From: Pseudomonas sp. RSB 5.4 | GTDB lineage: Bacteria > Pseudomonadota > Gammaproteobacteria > Pseudomonadales > Pseudomonadaceae | Direction: 5' to 3' | Assembly (NCBI RefSeq): GCF_037126175.1 | Contig: NZ_CP146986.1 | Coordinates: 3,977,001-4,041,000 of the forward strand | Length of the DNA: 64,000 bases | Part shown: piece after piece, positions 1 through 9,926 of the stretch | Numbering within the stretch: position 1 is the first letter of the stretch | How the letters are laid out: each line of letters opens with the position of its first letter | Notes under the pieces: generated by a model | Told to the model about the DNA's origin: nothing | Databases searched by the model: none | Seen by the model: the letters and a program-made list of their open reading frames with translations, nothing else | Translations under genes and position numbers: made by a program

Positions 1-1212
1 GAAGTGGCTGACGCCTGGGCGGATGCACTGGAGGCTGGCTCGCAGTTCGCCGATATCCAGCAAGCGATCCGTGACCGCGACGTACCACGCCTCAAAGAAC
101 TGTGGAACAAACTCGTTCCGCTGTGGGACGACCGCACGTTCTACGATTTCGTTGCCACTTCCAAAGCCTTCGCCAAACTCTCGTTTCATCACCGCGAAGT
201 GTTCGGTCAGGTCGGTTTCGGTACTGGCGGCTGGGACTCGGACTTCCCCAACTCGATGCTGGAAATCTTCCGCGTGGTGATGACCAACTGCGATGATCAC
301 CAGCATCTGGTGGTTGGCGGTGTGGAGCAAGTGCCGCAAGGCATCTGGCGGCATGTGCCGGAGCGCTGCGTGCACTGGCCGGAAGGCACCAGCCTGAAAT
401 CCCTGCACCGTGGCGCGCCGCGTTCCGGGGTGAAGAAAATCGCCCACGCGCCGGACGGCCGTTTCGCCGTCACCGACAACAACGGCGACACCCGCGAATA
501 CGCCGCCGTGCTGACCACCTGCCAGAGCTGGCTGCTGACCACCCAGATCGAATGCGACGAAACCCTGTTCTCGCAGAAGATGTGGATGGCGCTGGACCGC
601 ACGCGCTACATGCAGTCGTCGAAGACCTTCGTGATGGTCGACCGGCCATTCTGGAAGGACAAGGATCCGGAAACCGGTCGCGACCTGATGAGCATGACCC
701 TCACCGATCGCCTGACCCGTGGCACCTATCTGTTCGATAACGGTGACGACAAGCCGGGCGTGATCTGCCTGTCGTACTCGTGGATGAGCGACGCGCTGAA
801 GATGCTGCCGCACCCGGTCGAGAAACGCGTGGAACTGGCATTGAACGCGCTGAAGAAGATCTACCCGAAAGTCGACATCGCCGCGCGGATCATCGGCGAT
901 CCGATCACCGTGTCGTGGGAAGCCGACCCGCACTTCCTCGGTGCATTCAAAGGCGCCCTGCCCGGCCACTATCGCTACAACCAGCGGATGTACGCGCACT
1001 TCATGCAGGACGACATGCCAGCCGAACAGCGCGGGATTTTCATCGCCGGCGATGACGTATCGTGGACGCCGGCATGGGTCGAAGGCGCGGTGCAGACCTC
1101 GCTCAACGCGGTGTGGGGCATCATGAAACACTTCGGCGGGTCGACACATAAAGCGAACCCGGGCCCGGGTGATGTGTTCAAAGACATCGGCCCTATCGCC
1201 CTGCCCGAGTAA
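1..1212 (+). CDS. davB: L-lysine 2-monooxygenase, 5'-truncated by the window edge
   Basis: This is the C-terminal part of a flavin amine oxidase family protein; the frame is open from base 1, so the start lies outside the window. The family member DavB oxidises L-lysine to 5-aminopentanamide. About 403 residues are present, against about 560 for the full protein as I remember it, so the N-terminal FAD (Rossmann) motif is missing. Near the end the sequence has the typical FAD-contact block GIFIAGDDVSWTPAWVEGA. The assignment to lysine rests mainly on context: the next gene encodes the matching amidase 12 bases downstream, and davB-davA-pqqF is the order I recall from P. putida. A related amine or tryptophan monooxygenase is the alternative. 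Confidence 0.8.
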   Translation, partial: EVADAWADALEAGSQFADIQQAIRDRDVPRLKELWNKLVPLWDDRTFYDFVATSKAFAKLSFHHREVFGQVGFGTGGWDSDFPNSMLEIFRVVMTNCDDHQHLVVGGVEQVPQGIWRHVPERCVHWPEGTSLKSLHRGAPRSGVKKIAHAPDGRFAVTDNNGDTREYAAVLTTCQSWLLTTQIECDETLFSQKMWMALDRTRYMQSSKTFVMVDRPFWKDKDPETGRDLMSMTLTDRLTRGTYLFDNGDDKPGVICLSYSWMSDALKMLPHPVEKRVELALNALKKIYPKVDIAARIIGDPITVSWEADPHFLGAFKGALPGHYRYNQRMYAHFMQDDMPAEQRGIFIAGDDVSWTPAWVEGAVQTSLNAVWGIMKHFGGSTHKANPGPGDVFKDIGPIALPE

Positions 1213-1224
1213 GAGGATTCCCCG

Positions 1225-2019
1225 ATGCGTGTAGCCCTTTACCAATGCCCACCGCTGCCACTGGACCCCGCCGCAAACCTGCATCGCCTGCAGCAACTGG
1301 CGATGGAGGCCAAGGGTGCCGACCTGCTGGTGCTGCCGGAAATGTTTCTGACCGGCTACAACATCGGCAAGGAAGCGGTCAGCACCTTGGCCGAGGTCTA
1401 CAACGGCGAATGGGCGCAACAGATCGGTCGAATCGCCAAAGCCGCCGGGCTGGCAATTGCTTACGGGTACCCCGAGCGCACGGCCGACGGGCAGATCTAC
1501 AACGCCGTGCAGTTGATCGACGCGCACGGCGAGCGCCTGTGCAATTACCGCAAGACCCATCTGTTCGGCGATCTTGATCGGTCAATGTTCAGCCCCGGCG
1601 AAGATGATTTTCCGGTTGTTGAACTCAACGGCTGGAAGCTCGGTTTCCTGATCTGCTACGACCTGGAGTTTCCCGAGAACGCGCGGCGTCTGGCGCTGGC
1701 CGGTGCCGAGCTGATTCTGGTGCCGACGGCAAACATGATTCCGTTCGATTTCGTCGCTGATGTCACCGTGCGCTCCCGCGCCTTCGAAAACCAGTGCTAC
1801 GTGGCGTACGCCAACTATTGCGGGCATGAAGGCGAGATCCACTATTGCGGGCAAAGCAGCATCGCCGCGCCGGACGGCAGCCGTATCGCCCAGGCTGGCC
1901 TCGATGAAGCATTGATCGTCGGTGAGCTGGATCGCCAGTTGATGGCCGACTCCCGCGCCGCCAATCGCTACCTCAACGACCGTCGTCCCGAGCTTTACCA
2001 CGCGTTGAACAAGCGCTGA
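1225..2019 (+). CDS. davA: 5-aminopentanamidase (nitrilase superfamily)
   Basis: A 264-residue carbon-nitrogen hydrolase. The catalytic triad of the superfamily is visible: Glu39 in LPEMF, Lys110 in YRKTHLFGD and Cys144 in ICYDLEFPE. DavA hydrolyses 5-aminopentanamide to 5-aminovalerate and ammonia, the step after DavB in lysine catabolism. Length equals the P. putida enzyme as I recall it. The ATG follows an AGAGGA ribosome-binding site and sits 12 bases after the davB stop, so the two are almost certainly cotranscribed. In P. fluorescens B16 the amine oxidase and nitrilase next to pqqF were described as part of an extended pqq cluster (recalled, not checked), so a PQQ-linked role has also been suggested. 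Confidence 0.8.
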   Translation: MRVALYQCPPLPLDPAANLHRLQQLAMEAKGADLLVLPEMFLTGYNIGKEAVSTLAEVYNGEWAQQIGRIAKAAGLAIAYGYPERTADGQIYNAVQLIDAHGERLCNYRKTHLFGDLDRSMFSPGEDDFPVVELNGWKLGFLICYDLEFPENARRLALAGAELILVPTANMIPFDFVADVTVRSRAFENQCYVAYANYCGHEGEIHYCGQSSIAAPDGSRIAQAGLDEALIVGELDRQLMADSRAANRYLNDRRPELYHALNKR

Positions 2020-2041
2020 CCCCACGCAATCCGCTAGCATT

Positions 2042-2066
2042 GGCACTTCACTGTTCTGGAAGTGCC
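2042..2066 (+). promoter_or_regulatory. Hairpin covering the pqqF ribosome-binding site
   Basis: GGCACTTC (2042-2049) and GAAGTGCC (2059-2066) are perfect 8-bp inverted arms around a 9-base loop. The 3' arm contains most of the only good Shine-Dalgarno candidate (GGAAG, 2058-2062) for the ATG at 2068. In mRNA this would occlude the site. A regulatory effect is inference. Confidence 0.5.
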
Positions 2067-2067
2067 C

Positions 2068-4485
2068 ATGCCTGCGCCAACTCCCCCTCGCCCCCACACT
2101 GAAACCCTGGCCAACGGCTTGCGCGTGACCCTGCGTCAGGTGCCCGGCTTGAAGCGTAGCGCCGCTGCGTTGCGGGTGGCGGCCGGTAGCCATGATGTGC
2201 CACTGGAGTGGCCGGGGCTGGCGCATTTCCTTGAGCATCTGCTGTTTCTCGGCACTGAGCGTTTTCCTGCGAGTCAGGCGCTGATGGCCTACGTGCAAAG
2301 TCACGGTGGGCAAGTAAATGCCAGTACCCGTGAACGCAGCACCGACTTCTTCTTCGAATTGCCGACCTCGGCCTTCAGCGCCGGGCTTGAGCGTCTGTCA
2401 GACATGCTCACCCACCCGCGTATGAATCCGCACGATCAATTGCGCGAACGGGAAGTGCTGGACGCGGAATTCGTCGCGTGGTCGCAAGATCCGACGGCTC
2501 AGCAGGAACTGGCGCTGTACGAGGGCTTGCGGGCCACACATCCGTTGCGCGGGTTTCATGCGGGGAATCGCGATAGCCTGAAAGTTGAGTTACCAGCGTT
2601 TCAGCAGGCACTGAAGGATTTCCATCAGCAGTTTTATCGCACCGGGCAAATGACGCTGAGCCTGGTCGGGCCGCAGAGCATTGAGGAGTTGAGCGTACTG
2701 GCACAGCAGTTCGCCGTGGCGCTGCCGGTTGGGGATAAAGTCCAGCAGGCAGCGCCGCTGCCATTGACGGTGAACAGTTATCAACAGTTCGGCGAGCGAA
2801 GCAGCAATCTGTTGTTCGCTTTCGAAGCACTGCCCGACTCATCCGCCGAAGCACTGGCGTTTCTCTGCCATTGGCTGAACAGCGCCAAGCCCGGCGGGCT
2901 GTTCGCCCATCTGCAACAACAAAGCCTCGCGGACGGTTTGAAAGCCGTGCCGCTGTATCAGTTCGCCGGGCAAGCGCTGCTGCATCTGCAATTCACCGGT
3001 TCCGCCGAATCCCTCAGCGCCATTCGCGAACAGCTGCTGGACTGGTTGAGTTTCTTCGCCGCGCAACAGGACTGGGCAGCGTTGCGCGAGGAGTACATCA
3101 AGTTGCTTGAGCGTCAGCAGCAAATCAGCGGTGCTCTGCCACTGGCGCGGCTCGACAGTGAACAACGCGAAAGCGGTCTGTCGGAAAACGGCGTCGTTGC
3201 GCTTAAACAGATCCTGCGCGACCTCGGTGTTGTGGATAACTTCAGCGACCATTGGCATCTGCCTGCCGACAACCCTTTCTTGGGCTCCAACGAGCCGCTG
3301 GCCAACGCCGGCCTGATTCGCGGCCAGACCAGCGCTCACCGTGGTTTGCGGACTTTCGCTCAGGATCGCTCCCGCGGGCGGCGTGAGCGTTCACCGATGC
3401 AATTCAGCCAGGCGTTGCCGGACAACAGTGATCTCGGCGCGATTTACCTGCGCTGGCAAACCGAAGCGGTGGCCAGTGTAAATCTGCAAGCCAAGCTGCA
3501 ACGCAGTCTGCGGGAAACGCAGGAAGATGCGCGGCAGGCCGGCGTCGAGTTGGCGTTCAGTGCCACCGGTACGCAGTGGTTACTGAAACTGACCGGCCTG
3601 CAGGAGCCGATGCCCAGTGTCCTCGAACACGCGCTGAAATGCCTGACGCAAATTGACGTCGATTCCGCCAACGCAGAGCCAGAACCACCGCTGATACCGA
3701 TCCGCCATTTGCTCAAGGCATTGCCTGAACGCTGTCTGCCATCAGCCGTTGAGTCGAACGACGCCAAACTGCTGTGGACAAGTTCGCGCTGGGACGGACT
3801 GGCTCTTGGCCTCAACGCGCAGACGCAATCGTCCATGGGCCTGGCCCTGAGCCGCATCCCTGGCACACCGGACAATCAATTGCCGGCAACGCCTGCGATC
3901 AACACGCAACATCTATGGAGCCACATCGACACCGCGTCCAGCGAACACGCCTTGCTGCTGTTCTGCCCGACCGCCAGCCACGAGATTGCCGATGAGGCCG
4001 CGTGGCGACTGCTCGCGCAACTGTGCCAGACCCCGTTCTATCAGCGTCTGCGGGTCGAATTGCAATTGGGCTACGCGGTGTTCAGCGCCCTGCGGCAGAT
4101 GCATGGCCAGAGTGGATTGCTGTTCGGTGTGCAGTCGCCAAATACTGCGCCAGTTGAACTGCTTGGGCATATCCAGCAGTTCCTCGAGGGCATTCCTGCG
4201 CTGATCGAAAACCTCGATGAAGAGGACTTCAACCAGCAACGCCAGTCACTCGCGGATCAGTTCGATGAGAGTCATCTGTCCGGCAAAGACGCCGCCGAGT
4301 TGCTGTGGCAGGCCAAGCTCGCCGGCCACTCGTCGGATTATCTTGCGCAACTGCACACAGCCATTGGTCAACTGGAACGCTCAACATTGCTGGCGGCAGC
4401 GCAGCGCTTGCTCAACGCCAAGGGCGGCTGGCGCTGCCTGGCCAGCGAATCGTCACCCGGCGCGCCGTGGCAAGCGACAAAATGA
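2068..4485 (+). CDS. pqqF: PqqF, M16 zinc peptidase of PQQ biosynthesis
   Basis: An 805-residue M16 (insulinase/pitrilysin) metallopeptidase. The inverted zinc motif HFLEH is at residues 53-57, and a second degenerate M16 half fills the C-terminal part. PqqF helps release the cross-linked Glu-Tyr core from modified PqqA. I chose the ATG at 2068 (GGAAG five bases upstream) over the in-frame GTG at 2062, which overlaps that ribosome-binding site. The gene lies 48 bases after davA, so it may be read from the dav promoter instead of the pqqA promoter. It ends 158 bases before pqqA. Confidence 0.93.
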   Translation: MPAPTPPRPHTETLANGLRVTLRQVPGLKRSAAALRVAAGSHDVPLEWPGLAHFLEHLLFLGTERFPASQALMAYVQSHGGQVNASTRERSTDFFFELPTSAFSAGLERLSDMLTHPRMNPHDQLREREVLDAEFVAWSQDPTAQQELALYEGLRATHPLRGFHAGNRDSLKVELPAFQQALKDFHQQFYRTGQMTLSLVGPQSIEELSVLAQQFAVALPVGDKVQQAAPLPLTVNSYQQFGERSSNLLFAFEALPDSSAEALAFLCHWLNSAKPGGLFAHLQQQSLADGLKAVPLYQFAGQALLHLQFTGSAESLSAIREQLLDWLSFFAAQQDWAALREEYIKLLERQQQISGALPLARLDSEQRESGLSENGVVALKQILRDLGVVDNFSDHWHLPADNPFLGSNEPLANAGLIRGQTSAHRGLRTFAQDRSRGRRERSPMQFSQALPDNSDLGAIYLRWQTEAVASVNLQAKLQRSLRETQEDARQAGVELAFSATGTQWLLKLTGLQEPMPSVLEHALKCLTQIDVDSANAEPEPPLIPIRHLLKALPERCLPSAVESNDAKLLWTSSRWDGLALGLNAQTQSSMGLALSRIPGTPDNQLPATPAINTQHLWSHIDTASSEHALLLFCPTASHEIADEAAWRLLAQLCQTPFYQRLRVELQLGYAVFSALRQMHGQSGLLFGVQSPNTAPVELLGHIQQFLEGIPALIENLDEEDFNQQRQSLADQFDESHLSGKDAAELLWQAKLAGHSSDYLAQLHTAIGQLERSTLLAAAQRLLNAKGGWRCLASESSPGAPWQATK

Positions 4486-4643
4486 TCATTACCCAGGCTG
4501 CAAGGAGCTTTCTCAAAGATTCACGGGCAATACCGTTGAAATTTTGAGTAACATAGCAGCCTAACTATTTGGAACATCCCTGCGCGGCCATGGACTATAC
4601 CTATGGATAGCGCTATCCCACCCACCCAATGAGGAGTCACCTT
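4486..4643 (+). promoter_or_regulatory. pqqA leader and promoter region
   Basis: This gap between pqqF and pqqA is unusually A/T-rich for the window and should hold the pqqABCDE promoter. A TTGAAA (4536-4541) is a possible -35 element, but I cannot place a convincing -10 at normal spacing. A strong GAGGAG ribosome-binding site at 4631-4636 precedes pqqA. Confidence 0.45.
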
Positions 4644-4718
4644 ATGTCCTGGACAAAACCGGCTTACACCGACCTGCGTATCGGCTTCGAAGTCACCATG
4701 TACTTCGCCAGCCGCTGA
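4644..4718 (+). CDS. pqqA: PqqA, PQQ precursor peptide
   Basis: A 24-residue peptide beginning [20 protein letters not shown]. Glu16 and Tyr20, in the invariant E-x3-Y motif, are the two residues cross-linked by PqqE and cut out to become PQQ; the rest of the peptide is discarded. Length matches the fluorescent-pseudomonad form. GAGGAG lies seven bases before the ATG. A strong hairpin follows 26 bases after the stop, so pqqA is probably made in excess over the enzymes downstream, which fits a substrate consumed one peptide per cofactor. Confidence 0.97.
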
Positions 4719-4744
4719 GTTCTGCCTACGCAGACTTGCAGTGC

Positions 4745-4772
4745 AACGCCTCGGCTCGCCGGGGCGTTTTAT
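4745..4772 (+). terminator. Intrinsic terminator/attenuator between pqqA and pqqB
   Basis: AACGCCTCGG and CCGGGGCGTT form a 10-bp stem (one G-U pair) with a CTCG loop, followed by TTTTATTTT. It lies inside the operon, so partial readthrough into pqqB is expected. Confidence 0.85.
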
Positions 4773-4799
4773 TTTCAGCGTTGAAAGATGGGAGCGTTC

Positions 4800-5711
4800 A
4801 TGTTCGTCCAGATTCTGGGTTCGGCCGCCGGTGGCGGATTTCCGCAGTGGAACTGCAACTGCGTCAATTGCGCAGGCTTTCGCGACGGCAGCCTGAATGC
4901 CAAGGCCCGCACCCAATCGTCCATCGCGATTTCCGATGACGGTGTGAACTGGGTGCTGTGCAACGCTTCGCCGGACATCCGCGCGCAACTGCAGAGCTTC
5001 GCCCCGATGCAACCGGGCCGAGCCCTGCGCGACACCGGCATCAGCGCGATCATCCTGATGGACAGCCAGATCGACCACACCACCGGCCTGCTCAGCCTGC
5101 GCGAAGGCTGCCCGCATCAGGTCTGGTGCACGGACATGGTTCACGAAGACCTGAGCACCGGTTTCCCGCTGTTCAAGATGCTGACCCACTGGAACGGCGG
5201 ACTGAACTGGAACCGCATCGAGCTCGACCAGAGCTTCACCGTTGCAGCCTGCCCGAACCTGCGCTTCACCCCGCTGCCGTTGCGCAGCGCCGCGCCACCG
5301 TATTCGCCGCACCGTTTCGACCCGCACCCGGGCGACAACATTGGCCTGATCGTCGAAGACCTCAACACCGGCGGCAAACTGTTTTACGCCCCTGGGCTGG
5401 GCAAGGTTGACGCGCCGCTGCTGGAGATCATGGCCGGCAGCGATTGCCTGCTGGTTGACGGCACAATGTGGGATGACGATGAAATGCAGCGCCGTGGCGT
5501 CGGCACCCGCACCGGTCGCGAGATGGGCCATTTGGCACAGAACGGCCCCGGCGGCATGCTCGAAGTGCTGGAGCAGCTGCCCGAGCAGCGCAAGGTGCTT
5601 ATCCACATCAACAACACCAACCCGATTCTCGATGAAGATTCGCCGGAGCGTGCGGAGCTGGCGCGGCGTAATGTTGAAGTGGCGTTTGATGGCATGAGTA
5701 TTGTGCTGTAG
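4800..5711 (+). CDS. pqqB: PqqB, metallo-beta-lactamase-fold PQQ protein
   Basis: A 303-residue protein of the metallo-beta-lactamase fold. It opens with [20 protein letters not shown] and carries the structural zinc cysteines Cys19, Cys21 and Cys24 (CNCVNC), plus the [11 protein letters not shown] active-site region. PqqB is thought to act late in PQQ synthesis by oxidising the diamino-acid intermediate before PqqC acts. I start it at 4800, where GGGAG is six bases upstream, and not at the ATG four codons earlier. It is separated from pqqC by a REP pair. Confidence 0.95.
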   Translation: MFVQILGSAAGGGFPQWNCNCVNCAGFRDGSLNAKARTQSSIAISDDGVNWVLCNASPDIRAQLQSFAPMQPGRALRDTGISAIILMDSQIDHTTGLLSLREGCPHQVWCTDMVHEDLSTGFPLFKMLTHWNGGLNWNRIELDQSFTVAACPNLRFTPLPLRSAAPPYSPHRFDPHPGDNIGLIVEDLNTGGKLFYAPGLGKVDAPLLEIMAGSDCLLVDGTMWDDDEMQRRGVGTRTGREMGHLAQNGPGGMLEVLEQLPEQRKVLIHINNTNPILDEDSPERAELARRNVEVAFDGMSIVL

Positions 5712-5720
5712 CGGATGGCC

Positions 5721-5796
5721 TCTTCGCGAGCAAGCCCGCTCCCACATTGGATCTGTGGCGTTCACAAACCCTGTGGGAGCGAGCTTGCTCGCGAAG
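5721..5796. repeat. REP pair 1 (type A), between pqqB and pqqC
   Basis: Inverted copies of the type A unit (TTCGCGAGCAAGCCCGCTCC and complement) facing each other across about 26 bases. It lies inside the pqq operon, between the pqqB stop and the pqqC ribosome-binding site. Confidence 0.93.
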
Positions 5797-5847
5797 ACGT
5801 CCGAACAGACACCCAGTATTCCAACGGTTGTTCCCCGGAGAACCGCA

Positions 5848-6600
5848 ATGACCGACACCCCCCTGTCCCCCAGCGAATTCGAAGCCGCCCTGCGCGCCAA
5901 AGGCGCCTACTACCACATCTACCACCCATATCACGTGGCGATGTACGAAGGCCGTGCCACCCGCGAGCAGATTCAGGGCTGGGTCGCTAACCGCTTCTAC
6001 TATCAGGTGAACATCCCCCTGAAAGACGCGGCGATCCTCGCCAATTGCCCGGATCGCGAGATTCGCCGGGAGTGGATTCAACGCCTGCTCGACCACGATG
6101 GCGCCCCCGGTGAAGACGGCGGCATTGAAGCCTGGCTGCGGCTCGGTCAAGCGGTCGGCCTCGACCCGGATCAACTGCGCTCCCAGGAACTGGTGCTGCC
6201 CGGCGTGCGTTTCGCCGTCGACGCCTACGTCAACTTCGCCCGCCGTGCCAGTTGGCAGGAAGCCGCCAGCAGCTCGTTGACCGAACTGTTCGCGCCGCAG
6301 ATCCACCAGTCGCGCCTCGACAGCTGGCCGCAGCATTACCCGTGGATCGACCCGGCCGGTTACGAATATTTCCGCACCCGCCTCGGTCAGGCGCGGCGCG
6401 ATGTCGAGCATGGTCTGGCGATCACGCTCGAGCACTACAAGACCCGCGAGGGTCAGGAGCGCATGCTGGAAATTCTCCAGTTCAAACTGGACATTCTTTG
6501 GAGCATGCTCGATGCCATGAGCATGGCTTACGAACTGAACCGCCCGCCCTATCACAGCGTCACCGAGCAGCGGGTCTGGCACAAAGGAATCACCCTATGA
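5848..6600 (+). CDS. pqqC: PqqC, pyrroloquinoline-quinone synthase
   Basis: A 250-residue cofactor-free oxidase that performs the last step, ring closure and eight-electron oxidation of AHQQ to PQQ. Family-typical stretches are visible, including [19 protein letters not shown] and LDHDG. The ATG at 5848 gives [11 protein letters not shown] and is preceded by GGAG; upstream in-frame codons would translate REP DNA. Its last codons overlap the pqqD start (ATGA), so pqqC-pqqD are translationally coupled. Confidence 0.96.
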   Translation: MTDTPLSPSEFEAALRAKGAYYHIYHPYHVAMYEGRATREQIQGWVANRFYYQVNIPLKDAAILANCPDREIRREWIQRLLDHDGAPGEDGGIEAWLRLGQAVGLDPDQLRSQELVLPGVRFAVDAYVNFARRASWQEAASSSLTELFAPQIHQSRLDSWPQHYPWIDPAGYEYFRTRLGQARRDVEHGLAITLEHYKTREGQERMLEILQFKLDILWSMLDAMSMAYELNRPPYHSVTEQRVWHKGITL

Positions 6601-6872
6601 GTTTTGATCGCAGCAAGATCCCGACCTGGCGTCCCGGCTACCGTTTTCAGTATGAACCGGCGCAAAAAGGCCACGTGCTGCTCTACCCCGAGGGCATGAT
6701 CAAGCTCAACGACAGCGCCGCGCTGATCGGCGGCTTGATCGACGGTGAACGCGATGTCGCGGCGATCATCGCCAAACTCGACGAGCAGTTCCCCGGCGTG
6801 CCTGAGCTCGGTGAAGACATCGAGCAATTCATGGAGGTTGCCCGTGCGCAGCACTGGATCGAACTTGCCTGA
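6597..6872 (+). CDS. pqqD: PqqD, PqqA-binding chaperone
   Basis: A 91-residue RiPP-recognition-element protein. It binds the PqqA peptide and delivers it to the radical-SAM enzyme PqqE. It starts within the pqqC stop (ATGA) and its end overlaps the pqqE start by 29 bases, so C, D and E form a tightly coupled block. Length is normal for a stand-alone PqqD. Confidence 0.95.
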   Translation: MSFDRSKIPTWRPGYRFQYEPAQKGHVLLYPEGMIKLNDSAALIGGLIDGERDVAAIIAKLDEQFPGVPELGEDIEQFMEVARAQHWIELA

Positions 6873-8016
6873 GGCATCGGTGCAAGTACCGCCAAAACCT
6901 GAAGTCGGCCTGCCGCTGTGGTTGCTCGCCGAGCTGACCTACCGCTGCCCGCTGCAATGCCCGTACTGCTCCAATCCGCTGGACTTCGCCGAGCAGGGCA
7001 AAGAGCTGAGCACCGAGCAGTGGATCAAGGTGTTCCGCGAAGCGCGGGAGATGGGCGCGGCGCAACTGGGCTTTTCCGGTGGCGAACCGCTGGTACGTCA
7101 AGACCTCGCCGAGCTGATCCATGAAGCGCGGCAATTGGGGTTCTACACCAACCTGATCACCTCCGGCATCGGCCTCACCGAGCAGAAGATCAGCGACTTC
7201 AAGAAGGCTGGTCTCGATCACATCCAGATCAGTTTCCAGGCCAGTGACGAGCAAGTGAACAACCTGCTCGCCGGCTCGAAAAAGGCCTTCGCGCAGAAAC
7301 TGGAAATGGCTCGTGCGGTGAAGGCCCACGGCTATCCGATGGTGCTGAACTTCGTCACCCACAGGCACAACATCGACAAGATCGACCGCATCATCGAGCT
7401 GTGTATTGCGCTCGAAGCAGACTTCGTCGAACTCGCCACCTGCCAGTTCTACGGCTGGGCACAGCTCAACCGTGTCGGCCTGTTACCGACCAAGGAACAG
7501 CTGGTGCGTGCCGAACGCATCACCAACGAATACCGCGCCAAACTGGAAGCCGAAGGGCATCCGTGCAAGCTGATATTCGTCACCCCGGACTACTACGAAG
7601 AACGCCCGAAAGCCTGCATGAACGGCTGGGGCAGCATCTTTCTGACGGTGACTCCGGACGGCACTGCCCTGCCCTGTCATGGCGCCCGACAGCTGCCGGT
7701 ACAATTTCCCAACGTGCGCGACCACAGCATGCAGCACATCTGGTACGACTCGTTCGGTTTCAACCGCTTTCGCGGTTACGACTGGATGCCCGAGCCGTGT
7801 CGCTCGTGCGACGAGAAGGAACAGGACTTCGGCGGCTGCCGCTGTCAGGCATTCATGCTCACGGGGGACGCGAGCAATGCCGACCCGGTGTGCAGCAAGT
7901 CTGAACATCACGGCGTGATTCTCAAGGCCCGCGAAGAAGCCGAGACCGCCACCCAGACCATCGAACAACTGGCCTTCCGTAATGAACGAAACTCACGCCT
8001 CATCGCCAAGGGCTGA
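6844..8016 (+). CDS. pqqE: PqqE, radical-SAM PqqA cross-linking enzyme
   Basis: A 390-residue radical-SAM/SPASM enzyme that makes the carbon-carbon bond between Glu16 and Tyr20 of PqqA. The 4Fe-4S SAM motif is Cys35-x3-Cys39-x2-Cys42 ([12 protein letters not shown]), and a cysteine-rich SPASM region follows near the C-terminus ([16 protein letters not shown]). I start it at GTG 6844 because GGAGG lies six bases upstream, inside pqqD, and the resulting N-terminus fits the family; upstream in-frame ATGs would only translate pqqD out of frame. It overlaps the next gene by 35 bases. Confidence 0.95.
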   Translation: MRSTGSNLPEASVQVPPKPEVGLPLWLLAELTYRCPLQCPYCSNPLDFAEQGKELSTEQWIKVFREAREMGAAQLGFSGGEPLVRQDLAELIHEARQLGFYTNLITSGIGLTEQKISDFKKAGLDHIQISFQASDEQVNNLLAGSKKAFAQKLEMARAVKAHGYPMVLNFVTHRHNIDKIDRIIELCIALEADFVELATCQFYGWAQLNRVGLLPTKEQLVRAERITNEYRAKLEAEGHPCKLIFVTPDYYEERPKACMNGWGSIFLTVTPDGTALPCHGARQLPVQFPNVRDHSMQHIWYDSFGFNRFRGYDWMPEPCRSCDEKEQDFGGCRCQAFMLTGDASNADPVCSKSEHHGVILKAREEAETATQTIEQLAFRNERNSRLIAKG

Positions 8017-9793
8017 GCCTTTCAGCGCCGCTCAGGCCGTCGCCGCCGGAATGGATTTCGCCGAGCTGCAACTCGGCGCCCACGGTTTGTTCTGGAATGA
8101 ATATCGCCCGCAAGACGCCGCGTGCCGAATCTGGCAGTGGCGCGACGGCGTGGCGAAATGTCTGACGCCGAACGGTTTCAGCGTGCGTAGCCGGGTGTAC
8201 GAATATGGCGGTGGCGCGTTTTGTCTGACGCCGGACGGAGTGGTTTTCGTCAATGAGGCGGATCAGCAGTTATATCGGCAAGCGCTTGATGGCGCGCCTG
8301 AAGCGCTGACGTCTGGCGAGTGTCGTTATGGCGATCTGCATTTTGCTTTCGGCCAGGTGCTGACGGTTGAGGAGCTGCGCGACCAGCATCGACTGGTAGC
8401 AATTGATCTGGCCGACGGCACCCGGCATTTGCTGGCTGAAGGTGCAGATTTCTATGCAGCACCGGTGATCAGCCCGGACGGTTCGCGGTTAGCGTGGATC
8501 GAGTGGAGTCGGCCGCATCAGCCGTGGACCTCCACGCGATTGACGGTGGCCGAGCGTCTGGCTGAGGGTGGCTTTGGCGCACCGCGTTGCGTGGCGGGGG
8601 CTGACCTTGAAGAATCAATCCAGCAACCGCGGTTCGACGCGCAAGGACGCTTGTTGTGCCTGACTGATCGCGGCGGTTTCTGGCAGCCGTGGGGCGAAAC
8701 GTCCGACGGCTTGCATCGACTGCCCTGTGCCGAGGCCGATCATGCGCCCGCCCCGTGGCAGATGGGTGGCTGCACCTGGTTGCCGGTGGGCGATTCGTTT
8801 TTGGCTAGCTGGAGCGAAGGCGGTTTTGGTCGTCTGGCGCTCGACGGCGAGGACTTTACTGGCGACTACAGCCGCTTCCGGCATCTGGCGCTGGATCAGC
8901 AGTTCATCTACTGCATCGCCGCTTCGCCGATCAGCCCTTCGGCGGTGATCGCCATTGATCGCGCTACCCGCGAAGTGAATGTGCTGGCCGGCGGTGTGGC
9001 GCCTTTGCCGGCGGAGCGCATCAGCCGTCCGCAGACTTTGCGCTACCCGAGTGGCAGCGGTGAGGCTCACGGCTTCTTTTATCCGGCGATGAACGACGAA
9101 GCGCGACCGCCACTGGTGGTGTTCATCCACGGCGGCCCGACCTCGGCCTGCTACCCGATGCTCGACCCGCGCATTCAGTACTGGACGCAGCGTGGTTTCG
9201 CCGTCGCCGACCTCAACTATCGCGGCAGCAGCGGTTATGGTCGCGAATACCGTCAGGCGTTGCATCTGAGTTGGGGTGAGGTGGATGTCGAGGACGCCTG
9301 CGCGGTGGTGGCGTATCTGGCTGAACAAGGTCTGATCGACGGCGAGCGGGCATTTATCCGTGGTGGCAGCGCCGGGGGTTACACCACGCTGTGCGCGCTG
9401 GCGTTTCAGCAAGTGTTCCGCGCCGGCGCCAGCCTCTATGGCGTCAGCGACCCGGTGGCACTGGCCCGGGCAACCCACAAATTCGAAGGTGATTATCTCG
9501 ACTGGCTGATCGGCGATCCCGAACAGGATGCCGAGCGCTACGCTGCCCGCACGCCGCTACTGCATGCGAGCAACATCCGGGTGCCGGTGATTTTCTTCCA
9601 GGGTGAACTGGATGCGGTGGTAGTGCCGCAACAGACGCGCGACATGGTCGCGGCGCTGGAGCACAACGGCATCCCGGTCGAGGCGCATTACTACGCCGAG
9701 GAACGCCATGGCTTCCGCCGCGCGGTGAATCAGGCGCATGCGCTGGAGCAGGAGTGGAAGTTTTATCGGCGGGTGATGGGGTTGGCGGACTGA
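7982..9793 (+). CDS. S9 family prolyl oligopeptidase-like peptidase
   Basis: A 603-residue two-domain peptidase: an N-terminal beta-propeller-like half and a C-terminal alpha/beta-hydrolase. The triad can be placed at Ser463 (GGSAGGY), Asp544 (GELDAVV) and His576 (ERHGF). It overlaps the end of pqqE by 35 bases, so it is coexpressed with PQQ biosynthesis. A role in further degrading the PqqA peptide after PqqF is a reasonable inference, not shown. An equivalent gene was included in the extended P. fluorescens B16 pqq cluster as I recall. The protein has no obvious signal peptide and should be cytoplasmic. Confidence 0.88.
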   Translation: MNETHASSPRAEPFSAAQAVAAGMDFAELQLGAHGLFWNEYRPQDAACRIWQWRDGVAKCLTPNGFSVRSRVYEYGGGAFCLTPDGVVFVNEADQQLYRQALDGAPEALTSGECRYGDLHFAFGQVLTVEELRDQHRLVAIDLADGTRHLLAEGADFYAAPVISPDGSRLAWIEWSRPHQPWTSTRLTVAERLAEGGFGAPRCVAGADLEESIQQPRFDAQGRLLCLTDRGGFWQPWGETSDGLHRLPCAEADHAPAPWQMGGCTWLPVGDSFLASWSEGGFGRLALDGEDFTGDYSRFRHLALDQQFIYCIAASPISPSAVIAIDRATREVNVLAGGVAPLPAERISRPQTLRYPSGSGEAHGFFYPAMNDEARPPLVVFIHGGPTSACYPMLDPRIQYWTQRGFAVADLNYRGSSGYGREYRQALHLSWGEVDVEDACAVVAYLAEQGLIDGERAFIRGGSAGGYTTLCALAFQQVFRAGASLYGVSDPVALARATHKFEGDYLDWLIGDPEQDAERYAARTPLLHASNIRVPVIFFQGELDAVVVPQQTRDMVAALEHNGIPVEAHYYAEERHGFRRAVNQAHALEQEWKFYRRVMGLAD

Positions 9794-9821
9794 GCACCGC
9801 CATAATTCAAAATATCGGTGC

Positions 9822-9904
9822 CTCTATCGCGAGCAGGCTCACTCCTACAGTTGACCGTGTTCACAACACAAATCTCCTGTAGGAGTGAGCCTGTTCGCGA
9901 TGGC
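9822..9904. repeat. REP pair 2 (type A', GGAGTGAGCC variant)
   Basis: Two inverted units with the variant core CGCGAGCAGGCTCACTCCTA, between the convergent ends of the S9 peptidase and the yqaE-like gene. It shares its type only with pair 3. Confidence 0.9.
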
Positions 9905-9926
9905 TTTTTATCTGACTCGGCAATAC

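Noticed and set aside
5721..5796. CRISPR array or small RNA genes at REP sites
   Set aside because: The units are inverted pairs, not regularly spaced direct repeats, and no cas genes are present.
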